DNA of 64,000 nt from Candidatus Desulfofervidus auxilii (GTDB lineage Bacteria; Desulfobacterota; Desulfofervidia; Desulfofervidales; Desulfofervidaceae), in the NCBI RefSeq assembly GCF_001577525.1, contig NZ_CP013015.1, positions 2,003,751-2,067,750 on the forward strand, in the 5' to 3' direction. A program made the translations under genes and the position numbers. Below the pieces are notes generated by a model. It was not told the DNA's origin and searched no databases. It saw only the letters and a program-made list of their open reading frames with translations. Shown piece after piece: positions 50,982-59,149 of this stretch (position 1 is its first letter; every line of letters begins with the position of its first letter).

Positions 50982-51711
50982 GAAATATTTGCTCACAAAC
51001 TCTTTTTAAAAATTCTTTGTCTTCCTCAGTCAAATGGGCTTTAGGTAGCAAATCGGGCCGCAAAAGCAAGGTGCGAAGGAGCATTTGTCGTCTCCGCCAC
51101 TCCGTAATGTTTTTATGATGTCCTGAAAGCAAAATTTCAGGCACTTTATGTCCTGCGTATTCTGCAGGTCTGGTATATTGGGGATATTCTAAAAGACCTT
51201 CCCTAAAAGACTCTTCTTCTAGTGATTGTGGCTTCCCTATTACCCCAGGTAGTAGTCTAGCCACAGCATCTATAATACATAGGGCTGCTGGTTCACCACC
51301 AGTAAGAATAAAGTCTCCTAAAGAGATCTCATCATCAATAAAATATCTCACTCGCTGATCTACATCCTCATAATGACCACAAATAAGCACCAGATGTGTC
51401 TTTTGGCTAAGTTCACCAGCTAAAATCTGATTAAACAACCTACCTTGGGGAGAAAGGAGAGTGACCCAAGCCTCTGAGTTATCTTCTTTTATACTTTTAA
51501 TGGCCCTTATAATAGGTTCTGGCTTCATTACCATGCCCCTTCCACCTCCATAAGGAGTATCATCAGTCATCTTGTGTTTTCCTGTAGCAAAATTTCTAAT
51601 GTTAATTACCTCTACTTTGATTCTCTGATGCTTAATAGCCTTTCCTAAAATGCTTGTCTTTAAAGGAGAGGAAAAGAAATCAGGGAATAAAGTAAGCACT
51701 GTAAAACGCAT
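50974..51711 (-). CDS. trmD: tRNA (guanine(37)-N(1))-methyltransferase
   Basis: TrmD methylates G37 next to the anticodon and prevents +1 frameshifting. The 245-residue protein shows RFTVLTLFPDFFSSPLKTSI, MTDDTPYGGGRGMVMKPEPI, HLVLICGHYEDVDQRVRYFI, EISLGDFILTGGEPAALCII and the linker plus C-terminal domain up to RRRQMLLRTLLLRPDLL. rimM and rpsP, which usually precede trmD, are absent; an MlaF-like ATPase gene lies 5 bp upstream instead. Confidence 0.96.
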   Translation of the reverse strand: MRFTVLTLFPDFFSSPLKTSILGKAIKHQRIKVEVINIRNFATGKHKMTDDTPYGGGRGMVMKPEPIIRAIKSIKEDNSEAWVTLLSPQGRLFNQILAGELSQKTHLVLICGHYEDVDQRVRYFIDDEISLGDFILTGGEPAALCIIDAVARLLPGVIGKPQSLEEESFREGLLEYPQYTRPAEYAGHKVPEILLSGHHKNITEWRRRQMLLRTLLLRPDLLPKAHLTEEDKEFLKRVCEQIFHE

Positions 51712-51716
51712 AGAAA

Positions 51717-52478
51717 TTACTGAAATAAACTAGCAGTTTTAGATTGGAATTTTTTCATCTGAACCGTAATAAACTCTTGAAGTTCTGGTAATTCCATCTT
51801 CACAATATTTTCTGGGGTGTCACAGGCAATAATTTTCCCTGAGCTAAGAACAGCTATTTTATCAGCTATGGCAAAAATATTAGGCACATCATGAGTAACA
51901 ATAATACTGGTAACACCAAGTCTTTTTTCCATATTTAAGATTAACTCATAGATAGAGGCAGTAGTAATAGGGTCAAGACCGGTAGTAGGTTCATCATAGA
52001 CCAAGATTTCAGGCTCTAAGGCAATGGCCCTAGCTAGACCCACGCGTTTTTTCATACCACCAGAAAGCTCATTGGGCATTTTGTTTCCAAATTCAGATAA
52101 CCCCACTAATTCTAGTTTTTGTCTGACGATTTCTCTTAGCTTTTTTTCAGACAACTTTAAGTGTTCTCTTAAAGGAAAGGCTACATTTTCTTCTACGGTT
52201 AAAGAATCAAAAAGAGCTGATTCTTGAAAAAGAAAACCAAATTTACGACGGATTTTTTTGAGTAGTTTTTCATCTACCTTAGTAATATCTATCCCATCGA
52301 TAAAAATGTGGCCTTTATCAGGCTTAAGCAAACCTACCACATGTTTTATCAAAACCGTTTTCCCACTGCCGCTTTTACCAATAATGGCGGTAATCTCTCC
52401 TTTATTAATAGTGAGATTGACACCTCTTAATACTTCTAATTTGCCAAATTTCTTATATAAATTCTCAATTTTTATCAT
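51717..52478 (-). CDS. ABC transporter ATP-binding protein, MlaF-like
   Basis: A 253-residue ATPase resembling MlaF/Ttg2A of the retrograde phospholipid transport system. It has Walker A GKSGSGKTVLIKH, Q-loop FLFQESALFDSLTVEENVAF (characteristic of MlaF), signature NELSGGMKKRVGLARA, Walker B ILVYDEPTTGLDP and switch SIIVTHD. No MlaE permease or MlaD substrate-binding gene lies nearby, so it is an orphan or works with a distant permease. ATG at 52478 gives the family start MIKIENLYK; a TTG three codons upstream is open too. It is the first gene of the trmD unit. Confidence 0.88.
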   Translation of the reverse strand: MIKIENLYKKFGKLEVLRGVNLTINKGEITAIIGKSGSGKTVLIKHVVGLLKPDKGHIFIDGIDITKVDEKLLKKIRRKFGFLFQESALFDSLTVEENVAFPLREHLKLSEKKLREIVRQKLELVGLSEFGNKMPNELSGGMKKRVGLARAIALEPEILVYDEPTTGLDPITTASIYELILNMEKRLGVTSIIVTHDVPNIFAIADKIAVLSSGKIIACDTPENIVKMELPELQEFITVQMKKFQSKTASLFQ

Positions 52479-52508
52479 TAATATCAAAAATACTAGATTT
52501 TGACCCCT

Positions 52509-52537
52509 TTGACAAGATAATTTTTAATTTTTATCTC
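52509..52537 (+). promoter_or_regulatory. Possible promoter of the DUF1614-YdbH-YdbL unit
   Basis: TTGACA (52509-52514), 17-base spacer, TATCTC (52532-52537), about 90 bases before the start at 52627. A second candidate, TTGCCA-17-TAGATT (52592-52620), ends only 6 bases before the ATG and would give an almost leaderless mRNA. The ATG has no clear Shine-Dalgarno. Confidence 0.4.
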
Positions 52538-52626
52538 TCCAATGAGATATCATCCAAAAAGCAAACGCGGATTTTGGGTACCAATTTAACCTTGCCAAAA
52601 GGTTTATTTTAAAGTAGATTTTAACT

Positions 52627-53292
52627 ATGTTTTTTCCGCCCCTGTTACTTTTATTTATCTTTCTTTTCTTCTTTATCTGGGTTTTTCTGTTTGGCTTTCT
52701 TCATTTAGGTTTAATAGGCTATGCCTTCAGTAAAATTGGCATTTCGGCTGATTACATGATGTCGCTTTTACTCTTATCTCTATTAGGGAGTTTTATTAAT
52801 ATTCCTGTAAAAAAAATACCTAACAATCAACTAGTCATAAAAGAAGTAATAACATATTGGGGATTTAGAGTAAAAATACCTTGCTATCAACCAAATTATA
52901 CTATTATTGCTATCAATGTAGGTGGGGCAATTATTCCTGTGTTAATCTCTCTATATCTCATAGGCCAGTTTGGTCATATTTTTCAAACTATCATAGCAGT
53001 AACTGTTGTCAGTATGGTAACCCATCGTTTTGCTCAGCCTGTTCCTGGGCTAGGAATAACCTTGCCTTTATTTATCCCTCCAATCATTTCTGCCTTAATC
53101 GCCATTATCCTTGCCCCAAACCATGCGCCTGCTTTGGCTTATATTGCCGGCACCTTAGGTACCCTTATTGGAGCTGACTTAATGAATTTAAAAAAGATTG
53201 AGGCCTTAGGGGCACCAGTAGCTTCTATTGGAGGAGCAGGAACATTTGACGGCATTTTTTTTACTGGTATCTTAGCTGTATTATTGGCTTAA
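52627..53292 (+). CDS. DUF1614 family membrane protein
   Basis: A 221-residue polytopic membrane protein matching DUF1614: FGFLHLGLIGYAFSKIGIS, LLLLSLLGSFINIPVKKI, VGGAIIPVLISLYLIGQFG and the C-terminal LGAPVASIGGAGTFDGIFFT. About six hydrophobic segments are visible. The conserved GGAGTFDGIF motif near the end suggests a functional site. Function is unknown. It is 1 bp upstream of the YdbH-like gene, so the two are linked. Confidence 0.88.
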   Translation: MFFPPLLLLFIFLFFFIWVFLFGFLHLGLIGYAFSKIGISADYMMSLLLLSLLGSFINIPVKKIPNNQLVIKEVITYWGFRVKIPCYQPNYTIIAINVGGAIIPVLISLYLIGQFGHIFQTIIAVTVVSMVTHRFAQPVPGLGITLPLFIPPIISALIAIILAPNHAPALAYIAGTLGTLIGADLMNLKKIEALGAPVASIGGAGTFDGIFFTGILAVLLA

Positions 53293-53293
53293 T

Positions 53294-54796
53294 ATGCATC
53301 ACAAATCATATTTTCTAGGAATAGTTTTTCCTTTTATTATTTTTCAATTTTTGCAGACACCATTTTATAAAACCCTATCAGAATTACATCTAACCCAAAA
53401 ATTTAATGGTATTTCCTATTTTAGCCCTGATGGAAACTGGGGAGGGGAAAAATTAGGAGGCCAATTTAATCTTGAATTAAAAAAAAGAAAAAATTTAAAC
53501 ATAAATCTCCAGTTATCCGTTCAAACAGGACAATTTTTATTTGATAAATGGTTTTTTGATTGGCAAAAAACACCCATTAGCTTTCAAATACAGGGAACAC
53601 TGACCAATAATACCTTTATTTTAAAAAACGGATATATAGATTTTGCCTCGTATCTCAATCTCCTTATTCAAGGAAAAACAAATTTAGAGCCACCATCAGT
53701 TCATTTTAAAAAAATAATTTTAGACATTAAAGATGCAGCTCAAGCCTTTTCTATATTTATAAAACAACCATTAAATACCATTTATCCTGTAATTGATAAA
53801 ATAGATGTAGAAGGAAAGATGCACCTAGAGGCAGATGACTTTTGTTTTTCACCTTTAGGTGGTCAAATTCAAAGTTGTTTTACAGGAAATATTACCTTAC
53901 CCCATTTAAAGTTAAAAGACACCATTGTTTCTCTTCCTTTATTTTATAATGTCTCAGGGGAAAAACAGGGATTTTTGAAAATAAACAAGATTTTATTTCT
54001 CCAACAAGAAGTGGAAAATGTTAATTTACCTCTATTAGCCAAAAAAAATCTGCTTATTTTAATGCAACCTGTCCATATTAGCCTGAGTAAAGGTCATATC
54101 TTTATCCACGCCTTAAAAGTTAACTTCTTGCCATTTTTGTTAAAAGGGAACCTTTCCCTAGAAGGTTTAAATTTTAAAAATTCCTCTTTTTCTTTCCATA
54201 TACACGCTGATAAATTCAACTTTACATTAACACCCAATATTTTTAAAGCCGAAGGTGAAATAGCTATTTATATATGGGATGGTAAGGTAATCATAAAAAA
54301 TTTGGAGATTTATAATCTTTCTTCTCCTTTTCCCAAAATCAAAGCTGATATCCTTTTTGAGGACATTGATTTAGCTCAAGTATCTGAGTATTCCGCCTTT
54401 GGGGAAATGAGCGGTGTAGTCAAGGGGTATATTAAAAACCTGGTAATAGTTAATGGGCAGCCAGAGGCCTTTGATTTACTGATAGAAAGTGTGAAAAAGA
54501 AAAATAAAAAACAAATGATCACCTTGACTGCTATCAATAATATTTCTATTCTAGCGCAGGGGGCTCCTATCAGTGTAAGCTGGTTTTTACCCAAAAAATT
54601 TCCTTATAGAAAGATTGGTATAAAGTGCACCTTAAAAAATGACCAGTTTGCCATTCATGGATTGATGAAGCAAAATGGTATAGAGTATCTTGTTAAAAGA
54701 GGGTTATTTGGTATAAATGTAGTCAATCGTTCCCCTGGGCAAGTGGTAGCTTTTAAGGATATGTTAGAAAGGTTCAAAAAAATTAGCAGGAGGTAA
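53294..54796 (+). CDS. YdbH/AsmA-like intermembrane protein
   Basis: A 500-residue protein with an N-terminal signal anchor (YFLGIVFPFIIFQFLQTPFY) and long amphipathic beta-rich repeats of the AsmA/TamB type, for example NGYIDFASYLNLLIQGKTNL, KGHIFIHALKVNFLPFLLKG and NLSSPFPKIKADILFEDIDL. The C-terminus resembles the YdbH end, with RGLFGINVVNRSPGQVVAF. In E. coli, YdbH bridges the periplasm for phospholipid transport with partners YnbE and YdbL. The next gene is YdbL-like, 3 bp downstream, which supports the identity. The assignment rests on fold pattern and context; sequence identity is low. Confidence 0.7.
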   Translation: MHHKSYFLGIVFPFIIFQFLQTPFYKTLSELHLTQKFNGISYFSPDGNWGGEKLGGQFNLELKKRKNLNINLQLSVQTGQFLFDKWFFDWQKTPISFQIQGTLTNNTFILKNGYIDFASYLNLLIQGKTNLEPPSVHFKKIILDIKDAAQAFSIFIKQPLNTIYPVIDKIDVEGKMHLEADDFCFSPLGGQIQSCFTGNITLPHLKLKDTIVSLPLFYNVSGEKQGFLKINKILFLQQEVENVNLPLLAKKNLLILMQPVHISLSKGHIFIHALKVNFLPFLLKGNLSLEGLNFKNSSFSFHIHADKFNFTLTPNIFKAEGEIAIYIWDGKVIIKNLEIYNLSSPFPKIKADILFEDIDLAQVSEYSAFGEMSGVVKGYIKNLVIVNGQPEAFDLLIESVKKKNKKQMITLTAINNISILAQGAPISVSWFLPKKFPYRKIGIKCTLKNDQFAIHGLMKQNGIEYLVKRGLFGINVVNRSPGQVVAFKDMLERFKKISRR

Positions 54797-54799
54797 AAA

Positions 54800-55384
54800 A
54801 TGAAAGTGAAGTTTGGGAGTATTTTATTTTTTACAATTTTTTTTATGGCTTGTGTAACGGTAAATATCTATTTCCCTGCCGCCAAAGTTGAGAAAGCAGC
54901 AGAAGAAATTGTAAAGGAAGTACGCCAACAAAGCCCTAAAAAGGAACAAAAGCTTAAAAAAGAAGAAAAGTCTCCTCCTGAATCTGAGTTACATAAATGG
55001 CAATTTGTAAATTGTGCTTATGCTCAAGAAGGTGTACTGGAAGTCTCTACTGCCTCTATTCGAGCCTTAAAAACAGCTATCAAAAAGCGATTTCCCAAAC
55101 TCATTCCTTATTTTCAAAAAGGGATTATAGGAGAAAACAATAGGGGTCTTTTAGAAATAAAATCCTGGCAAGGGGTGTCATTAGCAAAAAGGGCCAAAGT
55201 GAAACAGCTGGTAGAAGCGGAAAACAAAGACAGAACCAATCTTTATCAAGAAGTAGCCAAAAATATGGGTATTGACCCTAGTCAACTAGGAAAGGTCCAG
55301 AAGATTTTTGCTAAACAGTGGCAAAAAACTGCTCCTTCTGGCACCTGGATACAGACAGAAGATGGAAAGTGGGTAAGAAAATAA
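54800..55384 (+). CDS. YdbL-like (DUF1318) lipoprotein with N-terminal YnbE-like segment
   Basis: A 194-residue protein with a lipobox (Phe-Met-Ala-Cys18) directly followed by VTVNIYFPAAKVEKAAEEIV, a charged low-complexity linker (about 45-70), and a C-terminal DUF1318/YdbL domain: NRGLLEIKSWQGVSLAKRAK, VKQLVEAENKDRTNLYQEVA, and the end PSGTWIQTEDGKWVRK. In E. coli the partner of YdbH is a short lipoprotein (YnbE) and YdbL is a separate periplasmic protein; here both features occur in one chain. It should tether the system to the outer membrane. A strong bidirectional terminator follows. Confidence 0.78.
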   Translation: MKVKFGSILFFTIFFMACVTVNIYFPAAKVEKAAEEIVKEVRQQSPKKEQKLKKEEKSPPESELHKWQFVNCAYAQEGVLEVSTASIRALKTAIKKRFPKLIPYFQKGIIGENNRGLLEIKSWQGVSLAKRAKVKQLVEAENKDRTNLYQEVAKNMGIDPSQLGKVQKIFAKQWQKTAPSGTWIQTEDGKWVRK

Positions 55385-55410
55385 AAAAGCCCCGCTTATG
55401 CGGGGCTTTT
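55385..55410. terminator. Bidirectional rho-independent terminator
   Basis: AAAAGCCCCGC (55385-55395), loop TTAT, GCGGGGCTTTT (55400-55410): an 11-bp stem with A-tracts and T-tracts on each side. It separates the convergent YdbL-like and groEL genes and should stop both. Confidence 0.92.
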
Positions 55411-55417
55411 AACCTTA

Positions 55418-57055
55418 TTAATATTCAGGCATACCACCAGGAGGCATACCTGGAGCAGCCTCTTTCTTTTCTTCTGGTTTTTCCGCTACCATGGCTTCGG
55501 TGGTAAGCAACAATCCGGCAATGCTAGCAGCATTCTGTAAAGCAGTTCTAGTCACCTTTGTAGGGTCAATAATACCACTTGACATCAAGTTCTCAAATTG
55601 TCCCGTGGCAGCATTAAAGCCATAATCATCCTTCCCTGCTTTTACTTTTTCTACAATAACCGAACCTTCATAACCTGCATTATTGGCAATTTGGCGCAGC
55701 GGTTCTTCAATAGCCCGCATCACAATTTTTATGCCTGCTTTTTCATCTAAATCTTTAGTTTCATCCTCCAGTTTCTGCAATACAGGTAAAGTCCGGATCA
55801 GCGTTACTCCACCACCAGGAACAATCCCTTCTTCTACTGCTGCTTTAGTAGCATTAAGGGCATCTTCTACCCTGGCTTTTTTCTCTTTCATTTCTACTTC
55901 AGTAGCTGCTCCCACTCTAATTACAGCCACACCTCCAACCAGTTTGGCTAATCTTTCCTGAAGTTTTTCTCTGTCATAATCAGAAGTAGTTTCTTCTATT
56001 TGAACTCTAATCTGCTTGATTCGGGCCTCAATGTCTTCTTTCCTGCCCGCACCATCAATGATAGTAGTATTATCTTTATCAATGACTACTTTTCTGGCTC
56101 TACCCAAATCATTCAAAGTAACGCTTTCCAGCTTAATCCCTAACTCCTCAGAAACCATTTGACCACCAGTTAGGATAGCAATATCTTGAAGCATGGCCTT
56201 TCTTCTCTCTCCAAAGCCAGGAGCCTTGACCGCTGCACAATGGAGGGTCCCTCTTAATTTATTAATAACCAAGGTGGCCAATGCTTCCCCTTCTACATCC
56301 TCAGCAATAATTAACAAAGGTTTGCCAGACCTAGCCACTGATTCCAATAATGGCACCAAATCTTTCATATTACTGATTTTCTTTTCATGAATCAGGATGT
56401 AAGGGTCCTCAAGATGCGTCTCCATTTTCTCTGCATCAGTCACGAAATAAGGAGAAATATAACCACGGTCAAATTGCATACCCTCTACTACCTCTAAAGT
56501 AGTCTCAATACCTTTGGCCTCTTCTACTGTGATTACACCCTCTTTACCTACTTTTTCCATGGCCTCAGCAATAATATCTCCTACACTGCTATCGTTATTA
56601 GCAGAAATAGTGCCTACTTGGGCAATTTCTTTCTTTTCATGACAAGGCTTACTCATTTTTTTCATTTCTTCCACTACCGTTTCTACTGCCTTATCAATAC
56701 CTCTTTTCAATATCATAGGGTTGCTTCCCGCAGCTACCATCTTGGCTCCTTCTTTAAATATTGCTTGAGCGATAATGGTAGCTGTAGTGGTGCCATCGCC
56801 TGCAACATCACTGGTCTTACTGGCTACTTCCTTTACCATCTGGGCACCCATGTTTTCAAACTTGTCTTTTAACTCAATTTCTTTAGCCACTGTAACTCCA
56901 TCTTTAGTGATTTGAGGTGCACCGAAGGTCTTCTCCAAAATGACATTCCTTCCTTTAGGTCCTAAAGTTACCTTTACAGCATTAGTTAGGGTATCAACAC
57001 CCTTAATAATGGCCTCTCTCGCATGAACGCTGTATTTAATTTCTTTAGCTGCCAT
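55418..57055 (-). CDS. groL: 60 kDa chaperonin GroEL
   Basis: GroEL assists protein folding with GroES. The 545-residue protein is full length: [20 protein letters not shown] at the N-terminus, [20 protein letters not shown], the ATP-site [10 protein letters not shown] region, [20 protein letters not shown], and the Gly-Met-rich tail ending [10 protein letters not shown]. It follows groES by 24 bp under the CIRCE operator. The tail GGM repeats are short but typical. Confidence 0.98.
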   Translation of the reverse strand: MAAKEIKYSVHAREAIIKGVDTLTNAVKVTLGPKGRNVILEKTFGAPQITKDGVTVAKEIELKDKFENMGAQMVKEVASKTSDVAGDGTTTATIIAQAIFKEGAKMVAAGSNPMILKRGIDKAVETVVEEMKKMSKPCHEKKEIAQVGTISANNDSSVGDIIAEAMEKVGKEGVITVEEAKGIETTLEVVEGMQFDRGYISPYFVTDAEKMETHLEDPYILIHEKKISNMKDLVPLLESVARSGKPLLIIAEDVEGEALATLVINKLRGTLHCAAVKAPGFGERRKAMLQDIAILTGGQMVSEELGIKLESVTLNDLGRARKVVIDKDNTTIIDGAGRKEDIEARIKQIRVQIEETTSDYDREKLQERLAKLVGGVAVIRVGAATEVEMKEKKARVEDALNATKAAVEEGIVPGGGVTLIRTLPVLQKLEDETKDLDEKAGIKIVMRAIEEPLRQIANNAGYEGSVIVEKVKAGKDDYGFNAATGQFENLMSSGIIDPTKVTRTALQNAASIAGLLLTTEAMVAEKPEEKKEAAPGMPPGGMPEY

Positions 57056-57079
57056 AGCTCCCTCCTTTATATATTTTTA

Positions 57080-57370
57080 TTATTCTTCAATCACGCCTAA
57101 AATATCATCTTCTCTCATAATGAGATGTTCTACATCTCCAATCTTTATTTCTGTCCCTGCATACTTACTAAAAATTATTTTATCTCCAGCTTTCACAGAC
57201 ATAGGAACCTTTTGTCCATTATCCAAGACCCTGCCTTCTCCTACAGCAATCACTTCACCCTTAATAGGTTTTTCTTTGGCGGTATCAGGAATAATAATTC
57301 CGCCTTTGGTTTTAGCTTCTTCTTCAATCCTTTTGACAAGAACACGATCATGCAATGGTCTAATCTTCAT
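57080..57370 (-). CDS. groS: 10 kDa chaperonin GroES
   Basis: The lid of the GroEL chamber, 96 residues: [20 protein letters not shown], the mobile-loop segment [20 protein letters not shown], and the C-terminal [21 protein letters not shown] at 57370 lies 8 bases from AGGAGG; a GTG one codon upstream is less likely. It is the first gene of the groES-groEL operon. Confidence 0.97.
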   Translation of the reverse strand: MKIRPLHDRVLVKRIEEEAKTKGGIIIPDTAKEKPIKGEVIAVGEGRVLDNGQKVPMSVKAGDKIIFSKYAGTEIKIGDVEHLIMREDDILGVIEE

Positions 57371-57392
57371 CACTCCAACCTCCTTTCAGTTA

Positions 57393-57419
57393 TTAGCACT
57401 CAACAAAGATGAGTGCTAG
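57393..57419 (-). promoter_or_regulatory. CIRCE operator of groES-groEL (HrcA site)
   Basis: TTAGCACTC (57393-57401), 9-base spacer, GAGTGCTAG (57411-57419): the CIRCE consensus with one mismatch in the last position. It lies in the leader between the promoter and groES, where the heat-shock repressor HrcA binds. hrcA itself is not in the window. Confidence 0.93.
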
Positions 57420-57422
57420 TTA

Positions 57423-57450
57423 TATATAAACATTTTTTAAAAAAATGCAA
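57423..57450 (-). promoter_or_regulatory. Sigma-70-type promoter of groES-groEL
   Basis: On the - strand TTGCAT (57445-57450), 16-base spacer, TATATA (57423-57428), just upstream of the CIRCE element. Transcription would start within or next to CIRCE, as usual for HrcA regulation. Confidence 0.6.
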
Positions 57451-57500
57451 GGGGAAATCCAAGTGACTAAAATTTTGGGCATTCTGATTGTATTCTTCAA

Positions 57501-57938
57501 TTAGCTAAGCCGCTTTTCATAGCAATTAAATCTTTCTTTGATTTCCTTTTCGTTTAACATAAAAAATGGCAAAGTTACTAAAGGAAGTGCACCCTTCCAA
57601 TTAGGATTAAATAGGAGGAATAATCTAGAGTCAATAAAAATCTGCATTATACCAGATGAAACAACTTTTAGAGAATCTATGGGATAAATGATAGAAGTTT
57701 TTGGTTGATAGTAACATGGAGGTTCTGCTATCTCCTTTACCAAAGAAAGAACTTTTGTTAATGAATCAGATTTAGTATAAGGAAGGATAAGATATCTTTT
57801 TCTGGTTTCCATAAACCTTATTTTAGAAACTGCTTCCCTCCGTTTCAAAGAAAAGAACCAATTTTCATAACCATATAATGCCCATCCTTTTTCTTTCATA
57901 ATTTCTGGAAATTTATATGAAAAATCAAACCATATCAT
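57501..57938 (-). CDS. Hypothetical protein
   Basis: A 145-residue protein I do not recognise. It has no signal peptide or membrane segment; the sequence is rich in aromatic and basic residues (WALYGYENWFFSLKRREA) with a beta-like middle (IMQIFIDSRLFLLFNPNWKG). It lies alone on the - strand between groES and the + strand trxA gene. The composition resembles real coding sequence of this window, and the frame is not a shadow of another gene. A start lacking a clear Shine-Dalgarno lowers confidence. Confidence 0.55.
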   Translation of the reverse strand: MIWFDFSYKFPEIMKEKGWALYGYENWFFSLKRREAVSKIRFMETRKRYLILPYTKSDSLTKVLSLVKEIAEPPCYYQPKTSIIYPIDSLKVVSSGIMQIFIDSRLFLLFNPNWKGALPLVTLPFFMLNEKEIKERFNCYEKRLS

Positions 57939-58014
57939 TTTTTATTTATTATATAAAATTCAGGTTAAAGTCACAATGGGTTTATCCCTTATTATCTTAA
58001 AAGTAAATCCCAAG

Positions 58015-58043
58015 TTGACAAAAAACAAAAGCCGTGTTTAAAA
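58015..58043 (+). promoter_or_regulatory. Probable promoter of trxA
   Basis: TTGACA (58015-58020), 17-base spacer, TTAAAA (58038-58043; or TAAAAC with an 18-base spacer), 29 bases before the trxA ATG. Confidence 0.5.
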
Positions 58044-58072
58044 CAAGCAAATTTATTAAGTGGGGGTGAGCA

Positions 58073-58393
58073 ATGGCGGCAGTAGAGTTAACAGATAGTG
58101 ATTTTGAGAAAAAAGTTTTAAGTGAATCATTGCCTGTGGTGGTGGATTTTTGGGCACCATGGTGTGGTCCTTGTCGAGCCATAGAACCTATTATTGAAGA
58201 ATTAGCTGAAAAATATGAAGGAAAGGTTAAAATATACAGGTTTAATGTAGATGAAAGTCCTGTTATTCCTGGTCGTCTTGGTATTAGGGCTATTCCCACT
58301 TTATTCTTCTTTAAAGAAGGAAAAGTATATGAACAAATTACAGGAGTAGTGCCTAAAACCACTATTGAAGAAGTGATTAAACAAATACTTTAA
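58073..58393 (+). CDS. trxA: Thioredoxin
   Basis: A general protein disulfide reductase of 106 residues. The active site is WCGPC (Cys31, Cys34) in VDFWAPWCGPCRAIEPII, with the buried Asp region LPVVVDFW, the cis-Pro motif IRAIPTLFFFKEGKVY and GVVPKTTIEEVI. The ATG follows GGGGGTGAG by a few bases. It is transcribed alone or together with bamD 60 bp downstream. Confidence 0.95.
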   Translation: MAAVELTDSDFEKKVLSESLPVVVDFWAPWCGPCRAIEPIIEELAEKYEGKVKIYRFNVDESPVIPGRLGIRAIPTLFFFKEGKVYEQITGVVPKTTIEEVIKQIL

Positions 58394-58453
58394 AATTAGA
58401 AAATTTGCATAAAACTAGAAGATTTATACAATTTACTAAAAAAGTGAGATTGC

Positions 58454-59146
58454 ATGAATAGTTTAAAAAAACAAATACTTTTTTTGGCACTTCTTTTAAT
58501 TTTGAATGGATGTGGTATTTTTTCTTCTCCTCCAACAGTGCCTTTAGAAAAAAAGTCCTTAAACTCTCTTATGCAAGAGGGGATGGAATCTTTTAAAAAT
58601 ACCAATTTTGACAAAGCAATAGAGATATTTCAGTATGTTAAAGATACCTATCCTTTCAGCCCTGAAGCTTTAGTAGCTCAATTAAAATTGGCAGATGCGT
58701 TCTATTACAAACATGACTACGAGAATGCCTTCCTCTCCTACCAACAGTTTATTAAGCTTCATCCCAAACACGAACAAGCACCTTATGCCCTTTATCAAGC
58801 AGGTATGTGTTATTTTCATCAAATTCCTTCTATTGACCGAGACCAAACTCCTACCAAAAACGCTTTAGAAATGTTTAAACGGTTGATAAAAGAACATCCC
58901 ACATCTAGATATGCAAAAAGGGCCTTAACCAAAATCAAGATATGCCGAGAGAAACTAGCTGCCCATGAATTTTATGTAGGGCGTTTTTATTATAGAACAG
59001 GAAGATATAAATCTGCCCTTTTACGTTTCCGGAATTTGATAGAAAATTATTGTGAACTTCCTATTTCTCGTAAAGCTCAAGCATATTTGGAGCGGTGTAA
59101 ATCTAAATTAAAGAAAAAAGAATACCTGGCTCAACCCTCTTTTTGA
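58454..59146 (+). CDS. bamD: Outer membrane protein assembly factor BamD
   Basis: BamD is the essential lipoprotein partner of BamA in beta-barrel insertion. The 230-residue protein has a lipobox Leu-Asn-Gly-Cys20 and TPR repeats: FKNTNFDKAIEIFQYVKDTY (PFSPEA), KHDYENAFLSYQQFIKLHPK, and GRYKSALLRFRNLIENY. The family motif AGMCYF-Q is present (YQAGMCYFHQIPSIDRDQT). It is 3 bp upstream of yihY in a compact operon with ruvX and mltG. Confidence 0.93.
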   Translation: MNSLKKQILFLALLLILNGCGIFSSPPTVPLEKKSLNSLMQEGMESFKNTNFDKAIEIFQYVKDTYPFSPEALVAQLKLADAFYYKHDYENAFLSYQQFIKLHPKHEQAPYALYQAGMCYFHQIPSIDRDQTPTKNALEMFKRLIKEHPTSRYAKRALTKIKICREKLAAHEFYVGRFYYRTGRYKSALLRFRNLIENYCELPISRKAQAYLERCKSKLKKKEYLAQPSF

Positions 59147-59149
59147 GCA

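Noticed and set aside
52881-53177. Second + strand frame inside the DUF1614 gene
   Set aside because: It is a shadow of the DUF1614 frame with unusual Cys/Ser/His content and no start signals.
57997-58362. Antisense open frame over trxA
   Set aside because: trxA on the + strand has the WCGPC motif and a promoter; the - strand frame is a shadow.
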